64,000 nt of DNA, taken from positions 4,493,001-4,557,000 of the forward strand of contig NZ_CP068230.1 in NCBI RefSeq assembly GCF_009183365.2, read 5' to 3'. The stretch is from Shewanella algae (GTDB lineage: Bacteria > Pseudomonadota > Gammaproteobacteria > Enterobacterales > Shewanellaceae). The notes beneath the pieces were generated by a model. It was not told the origin of the DNA, did no database searches, and was given only the letters and a program-made list of their open reading frames with translations. Of the stretch, positions 17,449-25,584 are shown one piece after another (position 1 is the stretch's first letter; each line of letters opens with the position of its first letter). The position numbers were made by a program, and so were the translations under genes.

Positions 17449-18390
17449 ATGCCACTCAATCCCCAGGTTGAAACCTTCCTGCAGCAAACCTATGCCGCAG
17501 GCTTCACGCCCTATGAAGATCTGCCGCCCGACGCCGGTCGTCATCAGGAACACAGCGATATTCCCCCGGCCAGGCCACCGGAAGAGATGGCCGCCGTTGA
17601 ACACAGATTTATTCCCGGCCCTACCGCCGACCTGCCGGTTAGGATTTACCGCCCCAAACACAGCGAACAACCCCAACCGGCGCTGATCTACTTTCACGGC
17701 AGCGGCTGGATGGTATCCAACATAGAAATCAACGACCCTTTCAGCCGGGCACTGGCCAAGAATTGCGGCGTAGTGGTGATTGCCGTCAATTATCAAAAGG
17801 CGCCGGAGCACAAGTTCCCCATCCCCATGGATGACTGTTACGCGGCGACCCTGTGGGTATTCAAACACGCCGAGAGACTGGGACTGGATCCCAAGCGAAT
17901 CGGTATCTTCGGCGACAGCGCCGGTGCCAATCTCGCCGCTGCAGTGGCATTGAGGTGCCGCGATGAAGACTCGGCGGATCTCGCCTGCCAGGTGCTGGTT
18001 TACCCGCCGGTGCAGTACGGCTGGCACACGGCCTCGGCGGAGAGATACGCCAGAGGTTTTTTGCTGCACAAGGACAGCATGAAGTACTACTGGAACCACT
18101 ATCTACGCAGCCCAGCCGATGCCATTCATCCCTATTGTTCCCCTTTGCTGGCAACCGACCACAGCAAGCTGCCCACTACCTTACTCTACTGCGCCGAATG
18201 CGACCCCCTGTGCGACGACAGCTGTCTGTACGCCGACAAGTTGGCGACTTCCGGCGTAGCCGTGCACTATCAGCGCTACCCGGGCACGATTCACGGCTTT
18301 ATCAAGATGTTGGGAGTGTTCGATCAGGCCGATGAGTTCCAGCGCGATGTCGGCGCCCAAGTAAGAGAGTTGCTGACGGTCAAGGATTAA
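17449..18390 (+). CDS. HSL-family alpha/beta hydrolase appended to the cai operon
   Basis: Encodes 313 residues. The nucleophile elbow GDSAG has Ser157. The catalytic acid and base are probably Asp252 (CAECDPL) and His282 (IHGF). The oxyanion motif is HGSG at 83-86 instead of the usual HGGG. The alpha/beta-hydrolase lid region is N-terminal. It starts 25 bases after caiE and is followed by a strong terminator, so it is the last gene of the cai transcript. E. coli has no such gene there. Hydrolysis of acylcarnitines or other carnitine esters to free carnitine would fit, but this is inference from position. Confidence 0.88.
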   Translation: MPLNPQVETFLQQTYAAGFTPYEDLPPDAGRHQEHSDIPPARPPEEMAAVEHRFIPGPTADLPVRIYRPKHSEQPQPALIYFHGSGWMVSNIEINDPFSRALAKNCGVVVIAVNYQKAPEHKFPIPMDDCYAATLWVFKHAERLGLDPKRIGIFGDSAGANLAAAVALRCRDEDSADLACQVLVYPPVQYGWHTASAERYARGFLLHKDSMKYYWNHYLRSPADAIHPYCSPLLATDHSKLPTTLLYCAECDPLCDDSCLYADKLATSGVAVHYQRYPGTIHGFIKMLGVFDQADEFQRDVGAQVRELLTVKD

Positions 18391-18486
18391 CAACCCAAGC
18401 GCCTGATTTTGGCACCCCTGAAATTGGGCACCCAAACAGCCACCATAAATCACCACCTCCATGGGAGGGGTTTAAGATTGACAACA

Positions 18487-18516
18487 AAATGCCCGGCTCG
18501 ATGCCGGGCATTTTTA
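18487..18516 (+). terminator. Rho-independent terminator ending the cai operon
   Basis: AAATGCCCGGC (18487-18497), loop TCGAT, GCCGGGCATTT (18503-18513), then TTA. A strong GC-rich stem with T-run lies after the hydrolase. The A-rich left flank means it could also work for the convergent thioredoxin-like gene. Confidence 0.85.
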
Positions 18517-18548
18517 TCTCGATGGGGTCAGGTTTGAATTTGGCTCAC

Positions 18549-19010
18549 TCAGGCCGCCGGGCAGAGCTGCGCCTGCAGTTCTGTTTCCCCGGTCAAACCA
18601 CGATAACCCTTAATCAGCCTGCCCTTACTGTCCAGCAATAACAAGATAGGTGTTGCCGGAATGCCGCCCATGTCTCTGACCAACTCCAGTGGCGCTCTAT
18701 AGGCCTCAAACGGAAAGTTGAGGCGGAACAGCGCCCGTTTCAGGGCGAGTTGATTACCATTGACGCCGAGCGCCACCGGCTGCAGATGACCAGGGCACAG
18801 CTGATGTAACTTTTTCAGCACCGCCGCCTGCTTAACACACCAGGGGCACTCGGGCTCAAAGAACATCAACACAGCACTCTGGCCCTCGAGATGTGCCAGC
18901 GTCTGCTGCTCTTGCCCGCGAAGGGGCTGAAACTGATAGTCACGAGTCAGCTGTGAGGCCTGCAACGGCATGGCACACAGCAGCAATAATCCCAGGGCCA
19001 GGCGCTTCAT
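18549..19010 (-). CDS. Periplasmic thioredoxin-like protein (CPWC)
   Basis: Encodes 153 residues with a signal peptide (MKRLALGLLLLCAMPLQA) and a TlpA/redoxin-like core with FFEPECPWCVKQ, the redox-active CxxC near residues 55-58. A cis-Pro region PATPILLL follows. It acts in the periplasm as a disulfide oxidoreductase or small-molecule redox protein. It starts two bases after the TonB-receptor stop, so it is co-transcribed with it and probably Fur-regulated. The partner receptor has a CxxC in its plug, so the pair may be functionally linked. Confidence 0.85.
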   Translation of the reverse strand: MKRLALGLLLLCAMPLQASQLTRDYQFQPLRGQEQQTLAHLEGQSAVLMFFEPECPWCVKQAAVLKKLHQLCPGHLQPVALGVNGNQLALKRALFRLNFPFEAYRAPLELVRDMGGIPATPILLLLDSKGRLIKGYRGLTGETELQAQLCPAA

Positions 19011-19012
19011 AA

Positions 19013-21181
19013 TCAGAACACCAGTTTCATGCCGGCATAGATCTCTCTGCCACGCAGCGGACCATAGATGTAACCCACATCGAAGGCGCCTTCGGCGTCA
19101 TAGAACAAGGGGCTTTCCTCGTCACCGGCCTGGGTATAGTCAAACAGGTTGCTGACCCCGGTATAGAAGGACAGGTTGTCGTTGAACTGATAGCTGGCAC
19201 GCAAGTCCAGGGTAAAGTAGGACGGCGCATCGGTACGCTTCTTCGAGTCGGGATCCACCTTACCGTTGGCATCCAGGCGGTTGTAACCTTCATAACCGTA
19301 CTGCGACAGATCTCGGCCGCCAATCCACACCAGGTTGGCGAAAAATTCCCAGTCGTTGACGTCCCAATCCACGCTCAGGGTCACCCGTTCCTCGACCGGT
19401 GCCACGGCATAGGAAGACTTGAATACCGAGTCATAGTCGAAGTGCTCGCCGGTAAGGTTAACCGTCAGGTCATCGGTCAAACGATAGCCCAGGGCGATGT
19501 CTGTGGTCACCACGCTGGCCTTCTCATCCAGTTGAGTCAGCAGCGGAATCCCTTGGTCGTTGGTGGTCAGCGCCGCCAGATGCTCGACTTCGGTCCAGGC
19601 CACAGAGGCGGTGGAGGTGAGTCTGTCACCCTCATAGCTCAGGGCATAGTTCACCGAGTTGGAACGTTCCAGCTCGTCGATGTCGATATCAAACCCCAAT
19701 GAGCCATCCAGAATGCCGTGATCAGTCTCGAAGAATGACAACGGCGCCCGATAGCCACGGCCGGCAGACAGACGCGAAGTCCACAGCTCATTGTGACGCA
19801 GGCGGATATCCACTCTGGGCGAGAGTATCGACTCGTCCAACTCTGTGCCCGGCTTGCTGGGGTCGGTAAAGTCGGCAGTGATGCTGTCGTAACGCAGCGC
19901 CATGGCGACTTCGAGATCATCGGTCACCTGCCAGGTATCCTGCAGGTACAGGCCCTTGACATCATAGTCAAAAGAGTCGGAGACATAGTCAGGGTTGGCG
20001 CTGCCGGCGCGGGAGTGGGAGCGCATCTCTTCGGTACGCAGATCGGCACCAAAGGTCAACAAATGGCTGTCGTTGAGCAGGTAGTTGAATCTGGCGTCGA
20101 AGAACCACATCTTGTCATCGGCGGTATAATCGAACCCCTCGTAGAAGGAATCCTGCTTGTGCTCGGCATAACTTACCGCCAGGTGCATGTTCCAGTCGTC
20201 ACTGAACTCCTTCAGCCAGGCAAGCGATGCCTCGTTGCGCTCTGTCTTGATCCATTCGGTAGTTTCCCAGGCCTTGCCCTTGTAGCGCTTGCGGATATCA
20301 CCGTCTTCAAACAGCTGCTGCGGCTCACTGGGCTTATCATCAAAACCTGAGAGTACACTGCCTATGCTGGAAGCTGTGCCATCGGCAAAGTTGCTGCCCA
20401 GCATGGGGCCACCGAAGATCTCCGACTGGATATTGGCAATTCGCAACACCAGGTTGTCAAAGTCGCCGATATCCTGGGAAATTCTGGCGGTTACGCTGCG
20501 GTTTTCCTGCAATGGCGCCTCGTTGACCTTGTTGTCATCGGCGTCGAACTGATCTCTGTCGTCATACTGAGCCACCAGCGTCGCCCGGGTGCGACCATCT
20601 TCACTGACGCCCTTGCCAAGGAAGCCCACTTTGCGATAGCCATTTTCACCGGCGGCGATATCCAGCTCGGCACCGTTTTCGGTCGGCTCATAGCTGATGA
20701 TGTTGATGGTGCCGCCAATCGCCTCAGGGGCAATCAGTGAAGCCCCGGCGCCGCGGGCCACTTCGATGCGTTCAATCCCTGTGGTAGGAATGGCATCGAC
20801 GGCGTAATAACCGGAAATCATGGTATGCACCGGCAAACCATCCACCAGAATTGTGGTTTGCTCCCCTTTCATGCCGTTGAGCATGATGCGTTTCACACCA
20901 CACATGGAGCATTCGTTGGAGACTTTTACCCCGGGAGAGTTATCTATAGCTTCCGACAGGTTAACGGCATTCTTGTTTTCTATGATGCTGGCGTCTATCA
21001 CCTCTGTCTTCATTATGGTGTTGGCCAGGGTGCCGGCTTGCTCCAGCCGCTGCCTAACCCCTACCACACTCAAGCGCTCCATGTTTTCTGCAGCCGGCTC
21101 CTGCGCTTCTTCTGTTTCTGCCGCCATCAACTGCGGGCTCAACAGGGCCGCCAAAACAACTGCCAGATAAGTCGGTTTCAC
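19013..21181 (-). CDS. TonB-dependent outer-membrane receptor
   Basis: Encodes 722 residues from a GTG with GGGGAG upstream. It has a signal peptide, a plug domain (about 45-165, with NSPGVKVS, ILVDGLPV and IERIEVARGAGASLI) and a 22-strand barrel ending in MKLVF. The plug carries NECSMCGVKRIML, an unusual C-x-x-C near residue 95. A Fur-box-like sequence lies 40-60 bases upstream. The substrate is probably a metal complex or siderophore, but a peptide or other chelate is possible. It is first in a two-gene operon with the CPWC protein. Confidence 0.92.
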   Translation of the reverse strand: MKPTYLAVVLAALLSPQLMAAETEEAQEPAAENMERLSVVGVRQRLEQAGTLANTIMKTEVIDASIIENKNAVNLSEAIDNSPGVKVSNECSMCGVKRIMLNGMKGEQTTILVDGLPVHTMISGYYAVDAIPTTGIERIEVARGAGASLIAPEAIGGTINIISYEPTENGAELDIAAGENGYRKVGFLGKGVSEDGRTRATLVAQYDDRDQFDADDNKVNEAPLQENRSVTARISQDIGDFDNLVLRIANIQSEIFGGPMLGSNFADGTASSIGSVLSGFDDKPSEPQQLFEDGDIRKRYKGKAWETTEWIKTERNEASLAWLKEFSDDWNMHLAVSYAEHKQDSFYEGFDYTADDKMWFFDARFNYLLNDSHLLTFGADLRTEEMRSHSRAGSANPDYVSDSFDYDVKGLYLQDTWQVTDDLEVAMALRYDSITADFTDPSKPGTELDESILSPRVDIRLRHNELWTSRLSAGRGYRAPLSFFETDHGILDGSLGFDIDIDELERSNSVNYALSYEGDRLTSTASVAWTEVEHLAALTTNDQGIPLLTQLDEKASVVTTDIALGYRLTDDLTVNLTGEHFDYDSVFKSSYAVAPVEERVTLSVDWDVNDWEFFANLVWIGGRDLSQYGYEGYNRLDANGKVDPDSKKRTDAPSYFTLDLRASYQFNDNLSFYTGVSNLFDYTQAGDEESPLFYDAEGAFDVGYIYGPLRGREIYAGMKLVF

Positions 21182-21221
21182 TCAGATATCTCCCCAAATC
21201 AACAAAGTTGCGTAATATTAT

Positions 21222-21244
21222 ACGAATGAGAATAATTATCAATT
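21222..21244 (-). promoter_or_regulatory. Fur-box-like operator upstream of the TonB receptor
   Basis: On the minus strand, AATTGATAATTATTCTCATT closely resembles the Fur consensus GATAATGATAATCATTATC. It lies about 40-60 bases before the GTG, where it would overlap the promoter. Iron repression is inferred. Confidence 0.7.
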
Positions 21245-21343
21245 GACTTAGATCATGTTTTTAACAGCCGCTCTAAAGGTGTATCAGCATCCCCTAAAGG
21301 TATTAACTGGTGGACGGCGGTTTTTCTCGGCAGTGCAGAAATG

Positions 21344-21373
21344 CCCAAGGCCCGCATAATGGCGGGCCTTGGG
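21344..21373 (-). terminator. Terminator-like hairpin after yjjG
   Basis: A perfect 12-base-pair GC-rich stem, CCCAAGGCCCGC (21344-21355) and GCGGGCCTTGGG (21362-21373), with a 6-base loop. It lies just past the yjjG stop in its direction of transcription. The U-tract is short (CATTTC). Confidence 0.65.
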
Positions 21374-21401
21374 TTTAAAAATACTTTAAGTAAGATGCGG
21401 A

Positions 21402-22094
21402 TCAGCTACAGAGTTGCCTTTGCAGTTCACTCAGTGAACGCACCTCGATATGCGGCTTAATCCCTTCGGGCGCCGCCTCGCCCTTAACGTTGAGCCAACA
21501 GGTATCCAGACCGGCTTGAAGGCCGCCGAGAATATCCGAATGGGGGTTGTCACCCACCATCAATACCCGCTTACGCTCGGGTTGCTGCATCTTGGCCAGC
21601 GCATGCTCGAAGATACCCGGATCCGGCTTGGCCAAGCCGACCTCTTCTGAAATAACCAACAGATCAAAGTGTTCGGCAAAACCGGTCTTTTGCAACCGCA
21701 CCTGCTGCAGCTCGGTAAAACCATTGGTGATAATCCCCAAGCGGGCACGGCCCTTGAGGCTATCAAGCAGCTCGGCAGCACCGGGAAGCGGCTCACAGAT
21801 ATCGGCCATTGCCGTCATAAAGGCGCTGTTGAGTTCAAAAGGTGTGCGCCCGAGACGTTTGGCCCAATGGCTGAAACGGGTCAGCTGCAACTCGCTGGCG
21901 CTGATCTTGCCGTCCTGGTAGGCCACCCACAGCGGCGCATTGGTTTGCTGATACTCGGCATAGTCGGCATCGCTGAAATCCACCCCCTGACGGGAAAACA
22001 TCAGCTTGAGCCCACGCGGCGCATCGAACTGAAACAGGGTTTCATCGGCATCGAACAATACCCACTGATAAGCCTGACTATTAGAGTACGGCAT
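21402..22094 (-). CDS. yjjG: YjjG-type HAD pyrimidine 5'-nucleotidase
   Basis: Encodes 230 residues from the ATG at 22,094, where CAGGAGAGAAGA gives a well-placed ribosome binding site. An ATG at 22,115 would overlap that site. HAD motifs: FDADETLF (I), ITNG (II), Lys in LAKPDPGIF and VGDNPHSDILGG (IV). The whole sequence follows E. coli YjjG, which hydrolyses dUMP, dTMP and non-canonical pyrimidine monophosphates in the cytoplasm. The gene ends at a GC-rich hairpin. It is followed upstream by an unrelated transporter pair in the same direction. Confidence 0.92.
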   Translation of the reverse strand: MPYSNSQAYQWVLFDADETLFQFDAPRGLKLMFSRQGVDFSDADYAEYQQTNAPLWVAYQDGKISASELQLTRFSHWAKRLGRTPFELNSAFMTAMADICEPLPGAAELLDSLKGRARLGIITNGFTELQQVRLQKTGFAEHFDLLVISEEVGLAKPDPGIFEHALAKMQQPERKRVLMVGDNPHSDILGGLQAGLDTCWLNVKGEAAPEGIKPHIEVRSLSELQRQLCS

Positions 22095-22179
22095 TCTTCT
22101 CTCCTGTTTCCCCATTCTTCTTTAAACCAAAAGCCATAGCCCGAAAACATAGCGTTATGCAGGACACAAGTTGCGAATT

Positions 22180-22665
22180 TTACGCCTTGACGTCGGCGGC
22201 GTCCAACCCGCTGCCGACTCGACGGGTTTGCGCCTTGGCCGCCAGGCGCTGCAGTATCACACCAGCCAGGATCAGCGCCGCCCCCAGCCAGGCCTGCCAG
22301 CCCAACTCACGGGAAAGGCTGTCGAGCCAGACACCGGTCAGCATCTGTCCGGAAATCACCAACAGGGCACAGGCCATGGCGCCAAGCCTGGCCAGAGCCC
22401 AGCTGCTGGTCGCGACAAACAAGGCGCCTATCACGCCGCCGAGCCAAGTGTAAGCCGGCGTAGCCTGCAGCTGCCATACTGCGCCGCCCTGAAACAGGGT
22501 ATAAACCGCCAATACCAAGGTCAGCAGTAAAAAACCCAATAGGTGGTTCAGCAACGATGCCTGCAGCGCGCCTTTATTTGCCGCCAGTGCACCGTTAAAA
22601 CTGCGGCTCAGGCTGACCATGACGCCGTTGGCCAGCGCCAACAACAAAAACAGTGACAACATCAT
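22180..22665 (-). CDS. DMT-superfamily transporter of the YdcZ (DUF606) type, second half-size subunit
   Basis: Encodes 161 residues with about five membrane helices and the GxxGxxFxxxSSWALARLGA and GQMLTGVWLD patterns of YdcZ proteins. It lies 18 bases after a second protein of the same type. Half-size DMT proteins with opposite topology can form a heterodimer, and this gene pair suggests that. Substrate unknown. It may be controlled by the divergent LysR gene. Confidence 0.82.
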   Translation of the reverse strand: MMLSLFLLLALANGVMVSLSRSFNGALAANKGALQASLLNHLLGFLLLTLVLAVYTLFQGGAVWQLQATPAYTWLGGVIGALFVATSSWALARLGAMACALLVISGQMLTGVWLDSLSRELGWQAWLGAALILAGVILQRLAAKAQTRRVGSGLDAADVKA

Positions 22666-22683
22666 CTTATCCCCAGGTAAAAA

Positions 22684-23199
22684 TTAAGCGTGAGCGGAAA
22701 ATATCAGCAACAGCGCCCCGGCCAGTACCAGCAGTAATGCCGGCCACTCGAGTGGATGCAGTTGCCGCTTTGGCAACAACCACCAGCCTCGAGAATCACT
22801 GATGGCGCCGAACAGTAACTGCCCCAGCAGCAGGAGTGCCAGGGTTCCGCCCAGCCCCAGGGGAGAGTTGACACAGATGGCCGCCAAAATCACAGTCATG
22901 GCGCCGGGCAGACCGCCAAGCCAGGCCCAAAGTGGCAAGGTGCGCTTTGGCTGCTTATTCTGCTCAGGCCCCCCTGGCGATGGGGCTGCCTTTCGCCTTC
23001 CCATAAATAGCCATAACAACAGGGCGGTCAACGCCCCGGTACCATGGGCTATCCAGGAAGCCAGCAGGGGTGAGCCGGCCGAGGCCAACTGGCTGTTAAG
23101 CTGGATCATCAGCGCCAGTAAGCCACCGGCAACGAATGCCACCAGGGCGGCTCCCCAGGATAGCGGCATATTGGATTCTCGGTTGCGGCTGCCTTGCAT
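22684..23199 (-). CDS. DMT-superfamily transporter of the YdcZ (DUF606) type, first half-size subunit
   Basis: Encodes about 171 residues from the ATG at 23,199, preceded by GGAGAAGAGAG. The longest open frame (from 23,364) would add an arginine-rich tail over the promoter region. ATG at 23,169 is another option. Five hydrophobic segments, with N-terminal GGLLALMIQLNSQLA and later LGGLPGAMTV, are typical of YdcZ-type proteins. It is first of a two-gene operon divergent from a LysR regulator, about 170 bases away. Confidence 0.8.
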   Translation of the reverse strand: MQGSRNRESNMPLSWGAALVAFVAGGLLALMIQLNSQLASAGSPLLASWIAHGTGALTALLLWLFMGRRKAAPSPGGPEQNKQPKRTLPLWAWLGGLPGAMTVILAAICVNSPLGLGGTLALLLLGQLLFGAISDSRGWWLLPKRQLHPLEWPALLLVLAGALLLIFSAHA

Positions 23200-23372
23200 C
23201 TCTCTTCTCCGGCGTGTGCGAATCAATCTTGGCCAGCCAATGGCGGGCATTATTCGGGCTCGACAGGGCGTCTGTCGCCGTCCTTCAAGCAGACGCCACT
23301 CTACATTGTTTTGCCATTTAGGATAATTACCGATAATGTCGCAATACAGTTTCCAAAAACTCAACTATCAAG

Positions 23373-24266
23373 ATGGATCACTTCAATGCCCTGCCGGTGT
23401 TTGTCGCTGTGGTGGAGTCCGGCAGCTTCTCGGCCGCTGCCAAGCAGCTCGGCAGCAGTAAGTCGGCGATCAGCAAGCGGATAAGCCAGCTCGAAACGCG
23501 CCTCGGGGTGCAACTCCTGTACCGCACCACACGTTCGCTCAGCCTGACGGAAGCAGGCGAGCGCTACTATGACTCTGTGCGCCATGCGGTGCGTTTCGCC
23601 AGGGAGGCGGAAGATGCCATAGGCGAGCTGCAACACAGCCCCAAGGGGCTGCTGAGGATGTCTGTGCCCATGGTGTATGGCCGCCGCTATGTCGCGCCGC
23701 TGATGGCTGAATTTCTGCAGCGTTTTCCTGATATTCGCCTGCAACTTGAGTTGAGCGACAGCCATACCGATCTGATTGCCGAAGGTTTTGATCTGGCGCT
23801 GCGCATTGGTGAACTGGCAGATTCCAGCCTGGTTGCCAAGCGCATCGCGCCATGCGAGAGCTTCCTGGTGGCCTCTCCCGAGTACCTAAAGCGCCACGGC
23901 ACGCCGCAAACGCCGGAGCAGCTCGGCCAACACAACTGTTTGTTCTATTCGCTGTTTCGCGGTGGCAGCGAATGGCGCTTTCAAAGCCCCCAGCAGCAAT
24001 CGGGCGGCGAAGTCAGAATTGAGCCCAAGGGCAACTTCGAGGTCAATAACAGCGATGCGATTCACAGCGCGATTCTCCAAGGCCTGGGGATAGCCAACAT
24101 GCCGGACTTTATTGTAAGAGGTGATATCGCCAAGGGCCGCCTGGTCGCCCTGATGCCCGAGTATCGGCTGCCCCGACACGCTATTTACTGCGTCTACCCC
24201 AGGCGCAAGCACTTGCCGGCCAAGGTCAGCGCCATGATAGATTTTTTAACCGCGAAGCTACCGTGA
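23373..24266 (+). CDS. LysR-family transcriptional regulator
   Basis: Encodes 297 residues. The winged helix-turn-helix is at about 15-65 (SFSAAAKQLGSSKSAISKRI, then TTRSLSLTEAG), and the periplasmic-binding-protein-like effector domain follows from about 90. It belongs to the CrgA/DsdC-like group with RIGELADSSL in the effector part. It is divergent from the two YdcZ-type transporter genes and most likely controls them. The co-inducer is not predictable. Confidence 0.9.
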   Translation: MDHFNALPVFVAVVESGSFSAAAKQLGSSKSAISKRISQLETRLGVQLLYRTTRSLSLTEAGERYYDSVRHAVRFAREAEDAIGELQHSPKGLLRMSVPMVYGRRYVAPLMAEFLQRFPDIRLQLELSDSHTDLIAEGFDLALRIGELADSSLVAKRIAPCESFLVASPEYLKRHGTPQTPEQLGQHNCLFYSLFRGGSEWRFQSPQQQSGGEVRIEPKGNFEVNNSDAIHSAILQGLGIANMPDFIVRGDIAKGRLVALMPEYRLPRHAIYCVYPRRKHLPAKVSAMIDFLTAKLP

Positions 24267-24384
24267 TGGCAGCATGAAAGACAGTGGCCTTGTCCGAGGC
24301 GCAGGTGACGGATCCACGAGCAGCGCCCAGCGTGCTCTTGGCTGTGATGTGAGATAAGGGAAAGCTTCGGCCTGAACCTTTGGA

Positions 24385-24410
24385 TTAAAAAAGCAGGCAT
24401 CAGCCTGCTT
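24385..24410 (-). terminator. Rho-independent terminator of the MoxR/VWA operon
   Basis: AAGCAGGC (24391-24398), loop ATCA, GCCTGCTT (24403-24410). On the minus strand the stem is followed by a run of Ts (opposite AAAAAA before 24391). It lies 11 bases past the VWA gene stop. Confidence 0.8.
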
Positions 24411-24420
24411 CTTCATGGTA

Positions 24421-25584
24421 TTACTCAGTCGCTCTAACCGTGGCTATGCCGGCGTCTGCCGCCCATTGCAGCACATCCTCCCTTTTTAGCGCCGTAGCCA
24501 TCAACTCGGGAAATTTGTCCGGCGTACAGGCAAACACCGGGCTGCCGATTGCGGCAAAATCCGCAGCCATTTGGTTGTCATAAGCCGGACGCCCATCGTC
24601 GCTCAACGCCAACAGGGTGATCACATTCACTTCGCGGCGCAGCAGTTCAGCAACCCGAGCCTTAAGCTCCTTTTCATTGCCCCCTTCATAGAGATCCGTG
24701 ATCAGGATAAGGTGAGTCTTGGATGGGCGCTCAATTTTGTCGGCGCAGTAAGCTACCGCTTGGTTAATATCTGTGCCACCACCCAGTTGCACGCCAAACA
24801 ACACTTGCACCGGGTCGGCCAATTCATCAGTAAGGTCCACTACCGCAGTATCAAAACACACCAACCGGGTTTTCACCGCTGGAATGGAGGCCATCACAGC
24901 CGCAAAAATGGAACTGTACACCACAGATGTCGCCATGGAACCGGACTGATCGACGCAAAGGATCACCTCGTCCAGATCCACCTGTCGCCGCTGCTTGCGG
25001 GTATAGCCCACCAGTTTTTCCGGCATCACAGTGCCAAGCTCAGGTTGGTAGTGGCGTAAATTGGCACTGATGGTTCTGTGCCAGTCGATGTCGGCATGAC
25101 GGGGACGAAAACTGCGTTTGCTTTTATCCACGGCACCACGAATAGCCTCGGCAGTTTTTTGTTCCAGCCTGGCCAGGAGTTCATCTACCACCTTGCGAAT
25201 GACCTGCCGCGCCGTTTCCATGGTTTGCGCCGGCATCATGCCCCCGAGGCTGACGAGATCCGCAACCAAGTGCACATCGGCCTCCATAGCTTGCAGGAAC
25301 TCGGGCTCCATCAGCATCTGTTTCAGGCCCAAGCGCTCGAAGGCATCCCGCTGCACCAACTGCACCACAGAAGCAGGGAAAAATTCGCGAATATCCCCAA
25401 GCCAACGCGCCACCCTGGGTGCTGAGCCGCCCAAGCCCCCGCGACGTGCCTCTGAATGTTTGCCGTCACCATAGAGTGCCGACAACGCCTCATTCAAACG
25501 TTTGTCGCTGCCATTGAGGGGCGCCTGTTCCAATTCTGCGCCAAGGGCCAGTTGCCAGCGACGCTGTCTCATCAATTCATCCAT
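24421..25584 (-). CDS. VWA-domain protein of a MoxR/VWA system (YehP-like)
   Basis: Encodes 387 residues. The C-terminal von Willebrand A domain (about 200-370) has an intact MIDAS: DQSGS (Asp212, Ser214, Ser216), Thr271 in GGGTDI and Asp297 in ITDLYEG. The N-terminal 200 residues are helical, with no recognised domain. It has the typical length of the VWA partner of MoxR ATPases and resembles E. coli YehP. It is the last gene of the five-gene operon and overlaps the DUF5682 gene by 13 bases. Probably a metal-dependent adaptor that works with the AAA+ ring. Client unknown. Confidence 0.88.
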   Translation of the reverse strand: MDELMRQRRWQLALGAELEQAPLNGSDKRLNEALSALYGDGKHSEARRGGLGGSAPRVARWLGDIREFFPASVVQLVQRDAFERLGLKQMLMEPEFLQAMEADVHLVADLVSLGGMMPAQTMETARQVIRKVVDELLARLEQKTAEAIRGAVDKSKRSFRPRHADIDWHRTISANLRHYQPELGTVMPEKLVGYTRKQRRQVDLDEVILCVDQSGSMATSVVYSSIFAAVMASIPAVKTRLVCFDTAVVDLTDELADPVQVLFGVQLGGGTDINQAVAYCADKIERPSKTHLILITDLYEGGNEKELKARVAELLRREVNVITLLALSDDGRPAYDNQMAADFAAIGSPVFACTPDKFPELMATALKREDVLQWAADAGIATVRATE

